A stretch of 55,980 nucleotides of DNA from Deltaproteobacteria bacterium (GCA_020346465.1 CP070783.1:1-55980); one strand, 5' to 3'; positions 8,407-16,976 are shown, numbered from the stretch's first letter. Made by a program: numbers and translations. The notes: a model not told the origin generated them from the letters alone.

Positions 8407-9723
8407 TCAGAGGATGTTGGCGGCCAGCTCCGCGAGGGGGGAGCGCTCCCCCTTCATCAGCATGACGTGGCCCGCCATCGCCTCCCCCTTGAACTTCTCG
8501 ACGATGCAGGACAGGCCGTTGCTGGCCGAGTCGACGAAGGGGTTGTCGATCTGGTACGGGTCCCCGGTGAGCACGACCTTGCTGTTCTCCCCCGCCCTGG
8601 TGAGGATGGTCTTCACCTCGTGGGGGGAGAGGTTCTGGGCCTCGTCGATGATGATGTACTGGTTCGGGATCGACCGCCCCCGGATGTAGGTCAGCGGCTC
8701 GATCTCCAGGATCCCCAGATTGATCAGCTCCTGGTAGCCGCGCATCCCCTGGCGCTTCCGCCTGCTGTACCCGAAGAGGTACTCGACGTTGTCGAAGATC
8801 GGCTGCATCCACGGCTTGAGCTTCTCCTCGACATCCCCGGGGAGGAACCCGATGTCCTTCCCCATGGGGAATACCGGGCGGGAGACGAGCAGCCGCTGGT
8901 ACGCCTCGTCGTCCGACGTCTTCCGCAGGCCGGCGGCGATGGCCAGGAGCGTCTTCCCCGTCCCCGCCTTCCCCGCCAGCGTCACGAGCTTGACCGAATC
9001 GTCGAGCAGGATGTCGAGGGCGAAGTGCTGCTCCTTGTTGCGCGGGCGGACGCCCCAGACGTCATCCTTGAACGAGGGGAGAACGCGGATCTTTTTCCGG
9101 ACGGTGTCGTGCCGCCCGAGGGCGGACTGGGAGGAGGAGTTCTTCAAAACGAGGTATTCGTTGGGGTGCAGCTCCTCCGCGCCCTCCGGGGGATCGCCCT
9201 CCCCCGCGGCGTAGAACGCGTCGATCCAGGCCTTTTCGACGTGCACCTCCCGGTAGCCCTGGTAGAGCTCCTCGATGTCCACGCGGTCGCTCTCGAAGTC
9301 CTCCGCACGGAGGCCGAGGGCGTCCGCCTTGATCCGCAGGTTGGTGTCCTTGGACACGACCACCACGGGCGCGTCCCCGTTCCGCACCTTCTCGCCCAGC
9401 GCCACGGCAAGGATCTGGTTGTCCTCCCGGTTCCCCTGGAGCTCGGCCGGCAGAAGGGCCGCGCCGTCGCCGTCGAACGCCACGCGGAGCATCCCGCCGT
9501 TCCCGAGGGAAACCCAGTTCGCCAGGCTTCCCTCCCCCCGCAGCCGGTCGATGAACTTCGACACCGTCCGCGCGTTGCGCCCGAGCATGTTCAGATCCTT
9601 CTTGAAGCGGTCCAGCTCCTCGATGACGGTGATGGGAATGATGATCCGGTTGTCGCGAAACTTGAAAATAGCGGAGGGATCGTGCAGCAGGACGTTGGTG
9701 TCCAGCACGAAGTTCTTGATCAT
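8407..9723 (-). CDS. PIN domain-PhoH family ATPase (PhoH2 type)
   Basis: The protein couples an N-terminal PIN ribonuclease domain to a PhoH helicase-like ATPase, a pairing shown in some bacteria to act on RNA. The PIN domain covers about residues 1-130: NFVLDTNVLLHDP, VIEELDRFKK and a later acidic VVSKDTNLRIKADALG. The ATPase covers about 240-438 with Walker A AGKAGTGKT, Walker B IIIDEAQNLSPHEVK and VVLTGDPYQIDNP. The ATG at 9723 (MIKNFVLD) is preferred because GGAGG sits just upstream; the longer frame to 9768 runs into cpoB. It is 438 residues, a normal size. Confidence 0.93.
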   Translation of the reverse strand: MIKNFVLDTNVLLHDPSAIFKFRDNRIIIPITVIEELDRFKKDLNMLGRNARTVSKFIDRLRGEGSLANWVSLGNGGMLRVAFDGDGAALLPAELQGNREDNQILAVALGEKVRNGDAPVVVVSKDTNLRIKADALGLRAEDFESDRVDIEELYQGYREVHVEKAWIDAFYAAGEGDPPEGAEELHPNEYLVLKNSSSQSALGRHDTVRKKIRVLPSFKDDVWGVRPRNKEQHFALDILLDDSVKLVTLAGKAGTGKTLLAIAAGLRKTSDDEAYQRLLVSRPVFPMGKDIGFLPGDVEEKLKPWMQPIFDNVEYLFGYSRRKRQGMRGYQELINLGILEIEPLTYIRGRSIPNQYIIIDEAQNLSPHEVKTILTRAGENSKVVLTGDPYQIDNPFVDSASNGLSCIVEKFKGEAMAGHVMLMKGERSPLAELAANIL

Positions 9724-9751
9724 CCATCCTCCATGGATTCCGCCGGCCCGC

Positions 9752-10576
9752 TCATTTGAGTTCGGCAAGATTCCGGCGCGCCTTCTCGGCGGCCATCGAT
9801 TTGGGGTACTTGCCCAGGAGCAGCTCGTAGAGGACCCGGGCGTTCTTCTTGTCGTTCAGCGCCTGGAAGGAAAGGCCCTGCTTGAGCATCGCGTCGGGGG
9901 CTTTCTCCCCCTGGGGGTATTTGTCGATCACGTCCTGGAACGAGAGGATGGCGCTTTCGTAATCCTTCTCGACGTAGAAGGTTTCCCCTTTCCAGTAAAA
10001 GACGTTCTGCATGAGCCGGTGGTCGGGGTATTTCGCGGCGAAGGCGTTCAGGACCTCCCGCCCCTTTTTCGTGTCGCCGTTCTTGATCAGTCCCAGGGCG
10101 TAGTCGTACGTCTCCTCGGGCGTCGACAGCTCGTCGAGCGACGTTTTCGGAGGCGCGACGACGGGCGGCTTCTCCGCCGGGCCTTTCGCCCCCTTCTCCT
10201 CGAGCCGGTCGACCTTCGTCCGCAGTTCCTGGATCGCCTCCCCCAGTTCGAGGGTGGCTCCGTTGAGGCGGCTCACCTCCTTCTGCAGCTCCAGCTTCGT
10301 CTCGTCGGTCCGTGCCATGACGGCCAGAAGATCCGCCTTGATCCGGTCGTTGTCCGCCGCGAGGTCCGCCATGTTCCTCTGGAGGGAGGGCAGTTCGCCC
10401 TGGCCCGCAGCGGCGGGGGAAGCCTCCGCCTTCTTGACGGCGGCGACCTCCCTCTTCAGGGACTCCACATCCTCCTGGATGCGGACGAATGCTCCCTGGT
10501 CGGCCACGGCGCAGCCGCCCGCCGCCGCTCCCAGAAGGACAAGACAGGCCAGCCGGACAAGGCGTCCCGGTTTCAT
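9752..10576 (-). CDS. cpoB: Tol-Pal cell division coordinator CpoB (YbgF), lipoprotein form
   Basis: CpoB works with Tol-Pal in coordinating outer membrane constriction at division. The 274-residue protein has a signal peptide ending in a lipobox-like AGGC (Cys22), so it is probably lipid-anchored, unlike the soluble E. coli protein. A coiled-coil follows (~30-130, rich in heptads such as VESLKREVAAVKKAE), then a Pro/Lys linker and a TPR region (~150-274: EETYDYALGLIKNGD, NVFYWKGETFYVEKDYESAI). It is last in the tol operon, 8 bases after pal; its GGAG ribosome site overlaps the pal stop. Confidence 0.92.
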   Translation of the reverse strand: MKPGRLVRLACLVLLGAAAGGCAVADQGAFVRIQEDVESLKREVAAVKKAEASPAAAGQGELPSLQRNMADLAADNDRIKADLLAVMARTDETKLELQKEVSRLNGATLELGEAIQELRTKVDRLEEKGAKGPAEKPPVVAPPKTSLDELSTPEETYDYALGLIKNGDTKKGREVLNAFAAKYPDHRLMQNVFYWKGETFYVEKDYESAILSFQDVIDKYPQGEKAPDAMLKQGLSFQALNDKKNARVLYELLLGKYPKSMAAEKARRNLAELK

Positions 10577-10584
10577 CGTCACTC

Positions 10585-11157
10585 CTACTTCCGCACGAAG
10601 TGGGCCCGCCGGTTCTTCGCCCACGCCGCTTCGTCGTGCCCCGGGTCGAGCGGCTTCTCCTCGCCGAAGCTGACCGTGGAAAGCGCGCCGGCCTTGACCC
10701 CGAGGGAGACGAGATAGCTCTTGGTGCTTTCTGCGCGCCGCTCGCCCAGCGCGATGTTGTATTCGGCGGTCCCGCGCTCGTCGCAGTGCCCCTCGATGAG
10801 GATCGACGCCGCCGGGTTCGCCTTCAGGTAGTCGGCCACCGTCCGGAGAGTGGGCCTGGCATCCTCCCGGATGAACGACTGGTCGAAGTCGAAATGGATG
10901 TCTTGGAACTCGGACGGTTTCTCCATGGTCGCCGCGACGCCCGCCTGCGCTTCGGTCATCGCCGTCTGCGTCCCCAAGGTCTCGGAGGTGATCTGTCCGC
11001 CGGCCTGGGTCTCCGCGGAGGAAGGCGTCGACATCTCCGCTCCCGGAGCGCCGTCGGTCGATTTCACCATTTCCTTCTTTCCGCATCCCGCCGCGACCGC
11101 CAGAAGAACCACCGACAGTGCCACGAGGACCCGTTTCCCCACCAACATGTTTTTCAT
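10585..11157 (-). CDS. pal: Peptidoglycan-associated lipoprotein Pal
   Basis: Pal tethers the outer membrane to peptidoglycan. The 190-residue protein has a lipoprotein signal with Cys25 (LLAVAAGC), a long flexible Ser/Thr/Ala-rich linker, then an OmpA-like domain: IHFDFDQSFIRED, LKANPAASILIEGHCDERGTAEYN and LGERRAESTKSYL, with the usual peptidoglycan-binding residues. The start at 11157 follows a GAGGAGGAAG ribosome site; a frame extension to 11223 has no support. It lies 62 bases after tolB. Confidence 0.96.
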   Translation of the reverse strand: MKNMLVGKRVLVALSVVLLAVAAGCGKKEMVKSTDGAPGAEMSTPSSAETQAGGQITSETLGTQTAMTEAQAGVAATMEKPSEFQDIHFDFDQSFIREDARPTLRTVADYLKANPAASILIEGHCDERGTAEYNIALGERRAESTKSYLVSLGVKAGALSTVSFGEEKPLDPGHDEAAWAKNRRAHFVRK

Positions 11158-11219
11158 CTCTTCCTCCTCAGGCAGACGTAAGAGCCGATCATGATTCCCT
11201 GGTATCCCGCCGCAAACGG

Positions 11220-12524
11220 TCACTGCCGGGGGGACCAGGAGGGGGAACCGACGGCCGGCAGCCCCTTGAAGAGCCCCCTCTGCCAGCGTCCATCCACGGA
11301 ACCGATTTTCAACTCAGAATAGCCATTTTTCCGGAGCGTGTAAACCAAGTAACGGCCGTCGGGGGAGAAGGACGGATCGACGCAGTCGCCGCTTCCCGAG
11401 ACCGCAAGACGCTGGTCCGACCCGTCGGGGCGGACCGTGTAGATCGAGTACCTTCCTCCCGACAGCGAAGTGAAGGCGATCCGGTCGCCCGCGGGGGACC
11501 AGGAGGGGGACGTCGAGTAATTCCCCGCCTGGGAGACGCGCCTCTCGTCGGAGGAGTCGATCTCCTTGACGTAGATCTGGGGCGAACCGCTCCGGTTGGA
11601 CACGAAGGCGACGCTCTTTCCGTCCGGGGAGACCGACGGGGAGACCTCGATCCCCCACCCGCCGGCGACCTTCTGCACGGCGGAGCCGGTCAGCGACATC
11701 CGGTAGATATCGGAGTTCCCCTTGACGCTCAGGGTGGCGTACAGGAAGTCGCCGGAGGGGGAAAACGATCCCGGGGACTTCGAGTTCCCGACCTGCGGCA
11801 AGAGCCGTTCCTTCCCGGTGGCGAGGTTGCGCAGGTAGATCTGGGGAACCCCGGTCCGGTACGAGGTGTAGGCAAGTCCCGCCGCGTCCGGAGACCAGCG
11901 GGGAAAGAGGTTGAAACTCCGGTTGTCGGTCACCTGCCGCAGTTCCTGTCCGTCGAGCCCGATGATGTAGATCTCCTTCCCCCGCCCCTTCTCCGGCCTC
12001 GCCGAGAAGGCGATCTCGGTGTCGAAAATTCCCCGGACACCCGTGAATGCGTAAAGCACCTCGTTGGCGAACTTGTGCGCCATCTTCCGGAATTGGCGCA
12101 CGGGGCCCGCGTACTTCTTGCCGACCATCATGTTCCCGAGGGTGGCGTCGTAGAGGCGCATCTCCACCGTCATCAGGTCCCCCCGGAACTCCACCTTGCC
12201 GATCACCACGGCCTCGGCCCCGATCATCTTCCAGTCGGGAAAGGAGAGCGGCCTCCCCCCGAAGTGCTCCGGCACGATCCGCTCGAGATGGGCCTGCCGC
12301 GGGAGGACGTCGAACAGCGAGGTCATCCCCAGATCCCCGCCGATCGCCTCGGGGAACCCCCGGGCCAGGGACGCGTCTCCCGACGCCACGACGAAATCCG
12401 GGAGGGCGACCGGCATGAGCTTCCCCCCCGGGGCGTTGATGTCGATGTACAGGAGAGCCCCGGAAACGGAAGGGAGGCAAAGGAACAGAAGGGAGAGGAG
12501 CAGAGGCTTCGCGAAACGGATCAT
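11220..12524 (-). CDS. tolB: Tol-Pal system beta-propeller protein TolB
   Basis: TolB is the periplasmic partner of Pal. The 434-residue protein has a signal peptide (LLLSLLFLCLPSVSG), an N-terminal alpha/beta domain (IDINAPGGKLMPVALPDF to about residue 170), and a six-bladed propeller marked by repeated units such as FPRWSPDAAGLAYTS, SPSVSPDGKSVAFVSNRSG and DPSFSPDGRYLVYT. Its start overlaps the tolA stop by ATGA. Confidence 0.97.
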   Translation of the reverse strand: MIRFAKPLLLSLLFLCLPSVSGALLYIDINAPGGKLMPVALPDFVVASGDASLARGFPEAIGGDLGMTSLFDVLPRQAHLERIVPEHFGGRPLSFPDWKMIGAEAVVIGKVEFRGDLMTVEMRLYDATLGNMMVGKKYAGPVRQFRKMAHKFANEVLYAFTGVRGIFDTEIAFSARPEKGRGKEIYIIGLDGQELRQVTDNRSFNLFPRWSPDAAGLAYTSYRTGVPQIYLRNLATGKERLLPQVGNSKSPGSFSPSGDFLYATLSVKGNSDIYRMSLTGSAVQKVAGGWGIEVSPSVSPDGKSVAFVSNRSGSPQIYVKEIDSSDERRVSQAGNYSTSPSWSPAGDRIAFTSLSGGRYSIYTVRPDGSDQRLAVSGSGDCVDPSFSPDGRYLVYTLRKNGYSELKIGSVDGRWQRGLFKGLPAVGSPSWSPRQ

Positions 12525-13408
12525 GAAGCACCCCCGTCCTCATAGAAGCGGAATCCGATTTCGTAATGGTCCTCTCCTCCGCGCAGCTGCTCGGGAGGGA
12601 CGGGAAGCGGGCTCGCCTTGTTGATCGCCCGCCGCACGGAATCGTCGAAATAGGGGTTGCCGGACGTTTTCTCCATCCGCACCTGCGACACCCGGCCGTC
12701 CTTCTCGATGACGATCCGGAGCTGCACCATGAGGGCCTCTTTCTCTCCCACCGCAAGCGCGGGAACGGTCCAGTTCGACCGGATCTTCTCGTCCAGCTGG
12801 CGGAAGTAGGCCAGGTGCTCCGGGGGAACCCGGGCATTCCCGGCGGCGCCGGCCATCCCGCCCGACGCGGGGCGCGCGGCGGACAGGTCGATTTTGCGGC
12901 TTGCGCGCTCTCCGATCTGCCGGATCGCGGAGCGGGCCGCCTTTTCCCGCCGGATCGTCCCCACCGCTTCCCCGACCTTCTCCGTGGAAGCCCTCTTCTG
13001 GCGCATCTTCCGGATGCTCTCGGCCAGCGCCTTCTCGTCCGGAACCTCCTTCGGCGTGCTCTTCTTTTCCGCCTTCGCCGTCACGGGGGGAGGAGCCGCC
13101 GGCTCTTTCGGCGCCTTCTTCTCTTTCGCGGGTGTCTCGGGGGCGGGAGGCGGAGGAGCCGGCTGCTCGTCCACCTTCGCGGTTTCCCGGGGCGGAGGGG
13201 CGAACGCCTCGCCTCCGACCAGGTCGACGACGGCAACCTCGAGGAACCGGGGAGGCGAAGTGTGGAGAGCCGCCCAGAGGAGGCCGATTCCAAAGGCGGC
13301 GAAATGAAACACCAGCGAAAAGGCGATCATCCTGCGGAACAGCGGCTCCATGGGAGTGTACACCTGGTGGAGGTACATCCGTTTCAGCTTGCCCCCACGC
13401 CTGGTCAA
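12521..13408 (-). CDS. tolA: TolA/TonB-type energy transducer
   Basis: This links the TolQ/TolR motor to the envelope. The 295-residue protein has an N-terminal membrane helix (IAFSLVFHFAAFGIGLLWAAL, ~30-50), a long Pro/Ala/Lys/Glu-rich periplasmic spacer (~80-180), and a TonB_C-like domain with IRSNWTVPALA, VQLRIVIEKDGRVSQVRMEKTSGNPYFDDSVRRAI. Position between tolR and tolB makes it TolA, though the C-terminus looks TonB-like. The TTG at 13408 overlaps the tolR stop (TTGA) and suggests coupling; an ATG at 13378 is a possible alternative start. Confidence 0.88.
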   Translation of the reverse strand: MTRRGGKLKRMYLHQVYTPMEPLFRRMIAFSLVFHFAAFGIGLLWAALHTSPPRFLEVAVVDLVGGEAFAPPPRETAKVDEQPAPPPPAPETPAKEKKAPKEPAAPPPVTAKAEKKSTPKEVPDEKALAESIRKMRQKRASTEKVGEAVGTIRREKAARSAIRQIGERASRKIDLSAARPASGGMAGAAGNARVPPEHLAYFRQLDEKIRSNWTVPALAVGEKEALMVQLRIVIEKDGRVSQVRMEKTSGNPYFDDSVRRAINKASPLPVPPEQLRGGEDHYEIGFRFYEDGGAS

Positions 13409-13821
13409 CGCTCGAGGGGTTCGGTGACCATCCCGAGCTTTTCGATCCCGGCGTTGCGGATCTCTGCGATGACCTTCACGACGAAGCCGTAGGGAACCAC
13501 GCGGTCGGCGCGGAAATAGACCTGCCGGTCGGTGCGCCGCGCAACGATGGCCTGGAGGGTGCTGCTCAGTTCGTTGAACTTCATCGGCTGCTTCCCGACG
13601 AAAATCCTGCTGTTCGCATCCACGGTGACCACGAGGCGCTCCTCGTCCGACCGCAACGCCTTCGCGTTCGCCTGCGGCAGGTTGACGTCCACTCCCTGGG
13701 TGAGCATCGGGGCGGTGACCATGAAGATGATGAGGAGCACGAGCATCACGTCGACGAGGGGCGTGACGTTGATCTCCGACATCATCCCCCGGTCTCTCCC
13801 GTTCCCGTTGGAGATGGCCAT
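13405..13821 (-). CDS. tolR: Biopolymer transport protein TolR (ExbD family)
   Basis: TolR is a stator element of the proton-driven TolQR motor. The 138-residue protein has a short cytoplasmic N-terminus, MSEINVTPLVDVMLVLLIIFM with the essential membrane Asp, and a periplasmic domain (TDRQVYFRADRVVPYGFVVKVIAEIRNAGI). Length is normal. It lies four bases after tolQ. Confidence 0.95.
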   Translation of the reverse strand: MAISNGNGRDRGMMSEINVTPLVDVMLVLLIIFMVTAPMLTQGVDVNLPQANAKALRSDEERLVVTVDANSRIFVGKQPMKFNELSSTLQAIVARRTDRQVYFRADRVVPYGFVVKVIAEIRNAGIEKLGMVTEPLER

Positions 13822-13825
13822 GGGG

Positions 13826-14569
13826 CTACACCTTGTCCAGATTGCGCTCGAGGAAGTTGACGAACTCGATGGAGAACCCGTCGAGGTTGGTGGCGACCCC
13901 CCGCACCCGGTTCAGGAAGAAGTTGTACGCCATGACCGACGGGATGGCGGCTGCCAGCCCCGCGGCCGTGGCGATCAGCGCCTCGGCGATCCCCGGAGCG
14001 ACCGTGGAGAGCGTGGCGCTGCCCGTCATGGCGATCCCCGAGAAGGCGTTCATGATCCCCCAGACGGTCCCGAACAGCCCGATGAAGGGGGTCGCGCTCC
14101 CCGTCGTCGCCAGAAAGGGGAGGTACGTCTCCATGAGGGCGATCTCCTCGTTGACCGCCTTCCTCATCGCCCGCTCCACGTTTTCCAGAGGGATCGCGCC
14201 CGCGCGCATGCCCGGCGCCGCGGGGTCGCCGCCGGCCCGGCCCCGCTTGATCCGCATCAGCTCGAGGTACCCGGTCCGGAACACCTCGGTGAGAGGGGTC
14301 CGCTCCGATCTCTCGGCCGCGTCATACAGGGCGGAAAGGTTCTTCCCCTCGGCGAACGCCTTGGCGAACGTGGCCTGGTTCTTCTCGATCCCCTTGAAAA
14401 GACGGAATTTGAGAAAGATGATGGCCCAGGAGACGACGGAAAACACGATGAGCGTCAGGAGCACGAACTTCACGATCGGCCCCGCAAGCAGGACGTGCTG
14501 GAAGACGCGGGTGTCGAACAGGCCGGACTCGGCCGCTACGACGGGGAAGGCGATTCCCGGATGCGACAT
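13826..14569 (-). CDS. tolQ: TolQ (MotA/TolQ/ExbB proton channel)
   Basis: TolQ forms the proton channel of the Tol motor. About 247 residues; three membrane helices can be seen: FVLLTLIVFSVVSWAIIFL near the N-terminus, TPFIGLFGTVWGIMNAF, and IAEALIATAAGLAAAIPSVMAYNFF. The Thr/Gly pattern in helices two and three is typical of the family. The ATG at 14569 has a GGAGGT site 10 bases upstream; the ATG at 14587 has no well-spaced site, so I chose the inner one. The promoter lies at 14605-14633. Confidence 0.94.
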   Translation of the reverse strand: MSHPGIAFPVVAAESGLFDTRVFQHVLLAGPIVKFVLLTLIVFSVVSWAIIFLKFRLFKGIEKNQATFAKAFAEGKNLSALYDAAERSERTPLTEVFRTGYLELMRIKRGRAGGDPAAPGMRAGAIPLENVERAMRKAVNEEIALMETYLPFLATTGSATPFIGLFGTVWGIMNAFSGIAMTGSATLSTVAPGIAEALIATAAGLAAAIPSVMAYNFFLNRVRGVATNLDGFSIEFVNFLERNLDKV

Positions 14570-14604
14570 CGAACGCTGTACCTCCATCCTTATAATATCA
14601 CTCC

Positions 14605-14633
14605 TATATAACCCAATCCCTATTGGGGTTCAA
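14605..14633 (-). promoter_or_regulatory. tol operon promoter with palindrome filling the spacer
   Basis: On the minus strand TTGAAC (14633-14628) and TATATA (14610-14605) are 17 bases apart. The spacer contains CCCAAT-N4-ATTGGG (14612-14627), a 16-base inverted repeat and plausible operator. A divergent Fur-family gene begins 43 bases away. Confidence 0.6.
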
Positions 14634-14638
14634 TCTTC

Positions 14639-14667
14639 TTGACAACAATTCCTTTCCTCAATACGAT
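14639..14667 (+). promoter_or_regulatory. Promoter of Fur-family gene
   Basis: TTGACA (14639-14644) and TACGAT (14662-14667) are separated by 17 bases, and the ATG follows at 14676. The leader would be very short. Confidence 0.55.
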
Positions 14668-14675
14668 ACGGAATA

Positions 14676-15086
14676 ATGAAACCCGCAGGGAAAAAATCCC
14701 GCAACACCAGGCAGCGCACGGTCATCATGGAGATCCTCCGGAAAAGCGGTTATCACCCGACCGCGGAGGCGATCTACCACGAAGCGAGAAAAGTTCTCCC
14801 CAACATAAGCCTCGGAACGGTCTACCGCAACCTCAATTTTCTCCGGGAGCAGGGGCAGGTCCGGGAGATCCGCACGGACTGCGATTCCTCTTCGCGGTTT
14901 GAGGGGAAATGCCCCCCCCACGCCCATTTCCACTGCACGAACTGCCAGGCGGTCCTCGACCTTCCGCTCCCGGAGTGCCTCGACGAGGTCCGGTGGGAAG
15001 GGACGACCGATATCTCCTCCATACAATCCATGGATCTGCACGTCATCGGCGCCTGCCGGGAGTGCGGTCCGCCGGTCACGGTTTAG
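14676..15086 (+). CDS. Fur-family transcriptional regulator (PerR-like)
   Basis: This 136-residue metal-dependent repressor has a winged-helix N-terminus (RNTRQRTVIMEILRKSGYHPTAEAIYHEARK, LGTVYRNLNFLREQG). Its dimerisation domain carries a His-rich metal segment HAHFHCTNCQ and two CxxC pairs (CTNC, CREC) for structural zinc. The lack of a C-terminal His cluster favours PerR-like over Fur, but peroxide or iron sensing cannot be decided from sequence. It is transcribed away from the tol operon, and a shared palindrome lies between them. A bidirectional terminator ends it. Confidence 0.9.
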   Translation: MKPAGKKSRNTRQRTVIMEILRKSGYHPTAEAIYHEARKVLPNISLGTVYRNLNFLREQGQVREIRTDCDSSSRFEGKCPPHAHFHCTNCQAVLDLPLPECLDEVRWEGTTDISSIQSMDLHVIGACRECGPPVTV

Positions 15087-15180
15087 ACAAGAAGCCCTCC
15101 CCCCTGGTTCCCGGTGCCGACTTGGTTCCCGATGCCGACGCCCGGTCGCCGGATGCATCAGGCAGCGCGTTCCGCCCGAT

Positions 15181-15223
15181 AAAAAAAGAACCGCCGGGGA
15201 AAGAGATCCCCGGCGGTTTTTTT
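15181..15223. terminator. Bidirectional terminator between Fur-family gene and gltA
   Basis: A 12-bp stem (15189-15200 with 15207-15218) has a six-base loop. T-runs on both strands (7 T after the stem on plus, an A-run at 15181-15187 on minus) serve the two convergent genes. Confidence 0.9.
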
Positions 15224-15243
15224 CCGGTGCGATGGCCGATCGG

Positions 15244-16581
15244 TCAGGAGAGTTTCCTGCCCCCCTCCGCGGCCCACTTCTCGAGCATGTCCGTGGTGAC
15301 CGACTTCGGGCGCTCGATGGCGTAGCCCAGGGCACGGTCCCACGTGATGTTGGTCAGGACGCCGAGAGCGCGCCCGATGCCGAAGAGCACGGTGTAGAAG
15401 TCGTATTCCACGACGCCGTAATACCACTGGATGACGCCGGACTGGGCGTCGACGTTCGGCCAGGGGTTTTTCGCCTTGCCGTGCTCCATCAGGACCCCCG
15501 GGGCGACCTTGTAGATCAGGTTGACCAGCTTGAAGAGCGGATAGTCCGGGAGATGCTTCAGGCAGAACTCCATCTGCGAGACGTACCGCGGGTCGGTCTT
15601 GCGCAGGACCGCGTGGCCGTACCCGGGGATGACCTGCCCGCTGTTCAGGGTGTCCCACAGGAACTTCTTGAGCTCCTCCTCGGTGGGGAGCTTGCCGCCC
15701 AGCTTGTTGAACACGCCCTGGCACCACCCCAGCACTTCCTGGTTCGCCAGGCCGTGGAGCGGGCCGGCCAGCCCGTTGATCGCAGCGGAATAGGCGTAGT
15801 AGGCGTCGGACAGGGCCGAGGCGACCAGGTGGCCGGTGTGGGCCGAGACGTTGCCCGACTCGTGGTCGGAATGGAGGATGAAGTACATCCGGGCCACGTC
15901 GTCGTACGGCTTGCCGATGCCCATCATGTGGGCGAAGTTGCCGCCCAGGTCGAGCTTCGGATCCGGGGCGATCGGAGTATCGCTCTTGTACTTGATCCGG
16001 TAGATGTACGCGCCGATCGCCGGAAGCTTCGCCATCAGGTTGCAGGCGTCCTCGTACATCGGGTCCCAGTACTCCATCTTCGTCATTCCCTCCGCGTACC
16101 GCTTGGCGAAGTTCGACTCCCTCTGCATCGCGAGGATGGCCGCGGAGAACATCGTCATCGGGTGGGTGTCGCGGGGCATGGCCCGGAGGACATCGAAGAC
16201 ATACTGGGGGATCTGGGCACGGCTCTTGAAATCCTCGACGACCGCCAGGGTCTGCTCCATCGTCGGAACGTCGCCGGTCATCAGGAAGTAGAAAAATCCC
16301 TCGACGAACGGATACTCGGAGCCCGGCACCTTGGGGAGGGCGGCAAACGTTTCGGGAATGGTCTTCCCCCGGAAACGAATCCCCTCCTCGGGGTCGAGGT
16401 AGGAGATGTCGGTCACCAGGGAGCGGATTCCCCGGGCCCCGCCGATGGCCTGGGCGATCGTCACCTGGTCGATGAGGACGCTTCCGAACTCCTTGTTGAG
16501 CTTGGCGGTGCGGGGGCGGTGTGCCTGGATCTTCTCGAAGAGTTTTTCTTTCAACGTCATTTTCTCTGCAACCTTTGCCAT
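15244..16581 (-). CDS. gltA: Citrate synthase (eukaryote-like type)
   Basis: This condenses oxaloacetate and acetyl-CoA at the entry to the TCA cycle. The 445-residue protein has the catalytic His in HSDHESGNVSAHTGHLV, the second His in GYGHAVLRKTDPRY, and the Asp in VVEYDFYTVLFGIGRA. Features such as LNGxxGPLHGLANQEVL (here INGLAGPLHGLANQEVL) resemble mitochondrial enzymes, the form known from Geobacter. The ATG at 16581 follows a GGGGGAT site; a long upstream frame to 16977 crosses the promoter and is rejected. A TGTATAC palindrome at 16814-16828 sits in its likely promoter. Confidence 0.95.
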   Translation of the reverse strand: MAKVAEKMTLKEKLFEKIQAHRPRTAKLNKEFGSVLIDQVTIAQAIGGARGIRSLVTDISYLDPEEGIRFRGKTIPETFAALPKVPGSEYPFVEGFFYFLMTGDVPTMEQTLAVVEDFKSRAQIPQYVFDVLRAMPRDTHPMTMFSAAILAMQRESNFAKRYAEGMTKMEYWDPMYEDACNLMAKLPAIGAYIYRIKYKSDTPIAPDPKLDLGGNFAHMMGIGKPYDDVARMYFILHSDHESGNVSAHTGHLVASALSDAYYAYSAAINGLAGPLHGLANQEVLGWCQGVFNKLGGKLPTEEELKKFLWDTLNSGQVIPGYGHAVLRKTDPRYVSQMEFCLKHLPDYPLFKLVNLIYKVAPGVLMEHGKAKNPWPNVDAQSGVIQWYYGVVEYDFYTVLFGIGRALGVLTNITWDRALGYAIERPKSVTTDMLEKWAAEGGRKLS

Positions 16582-16813
16582 GCCGTGAATCCCCCTTTCT
16601 CGTGATATGAGAGTCCCCTCTTCCGCAAACAGATCGACGGGTGAAGCCGCAACACGGAACGTGCCTCCCCTGACTCCGCTTCTCGAACCGAAGACACCGG
16701 ACGGCGGAAAACCCCGAAGGATGACAACGCTCACATGGTGGAACCGTGCCGGCCGGGCGTACGGACTGCTGGCGACTGCCAAAAAGCGCCGTTTTGACGC
16801 CAAAATCGAAGAT

Positions 16814-16842
16814 TGTATACCGTATACACGCAGAATCAACCC
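16814..16842 (-). promoter_or_regulatory. gltA promoter with TGTATAC palindromic operator
   Basis: The perfect inverted repeat TGTATACCGTATACA spans 16814-16828. On the minus strand it overlaps a likely promoter, TTGATT then 16 bases then TACAAT. A 12/15 match to this palindrome lies before the cytochrome operon at 31100-31114. The GTATAC core resembles GntR-family operators, but the regulator is not in this window. Confidence 0.55.
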
Positions 16843-16891
16843 CATAGATAACAGGAAATCTTCCCGCAAGTCAAGACAAAAGGGGGGCCGT

Positions 16892-16920
16892 TTGACATCG
16901 TGGCGTTTCCCTTGTAGTAT
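16892..16920 (+). promoter_or_regulatory. metH promoter
   Basis: TTGACA (16892-16897) and TAGTAT (16915-16920) are 17 bases apart, about 57 bases before the chosen start. Confidence 0.65.
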
Positions 16921-16976
16921 AGGGCACTTATTTGTTCCCCGGTCCCCGGGGAGGAACCCGCAAGGAAGGGGCAGCA

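Larger units (their letters stand above)
16582..16976. other. gltA-metH divergent regulatory region
   Basis: These 395 bases hold no gene that I can support. They carry the gltA operator/promoter (16814-16842) and the metH promoter (16892-16920). I saw no SAM or SAH riboswitch motif. Confidence 0.6.

Noticed and set aside
16582-16976. SAM or SAH riboswitch before metH
   Set aside because: A short AACGCTCAC match is present, but the rest of the SAH core (GAGGAGCGCTGC) is missing.
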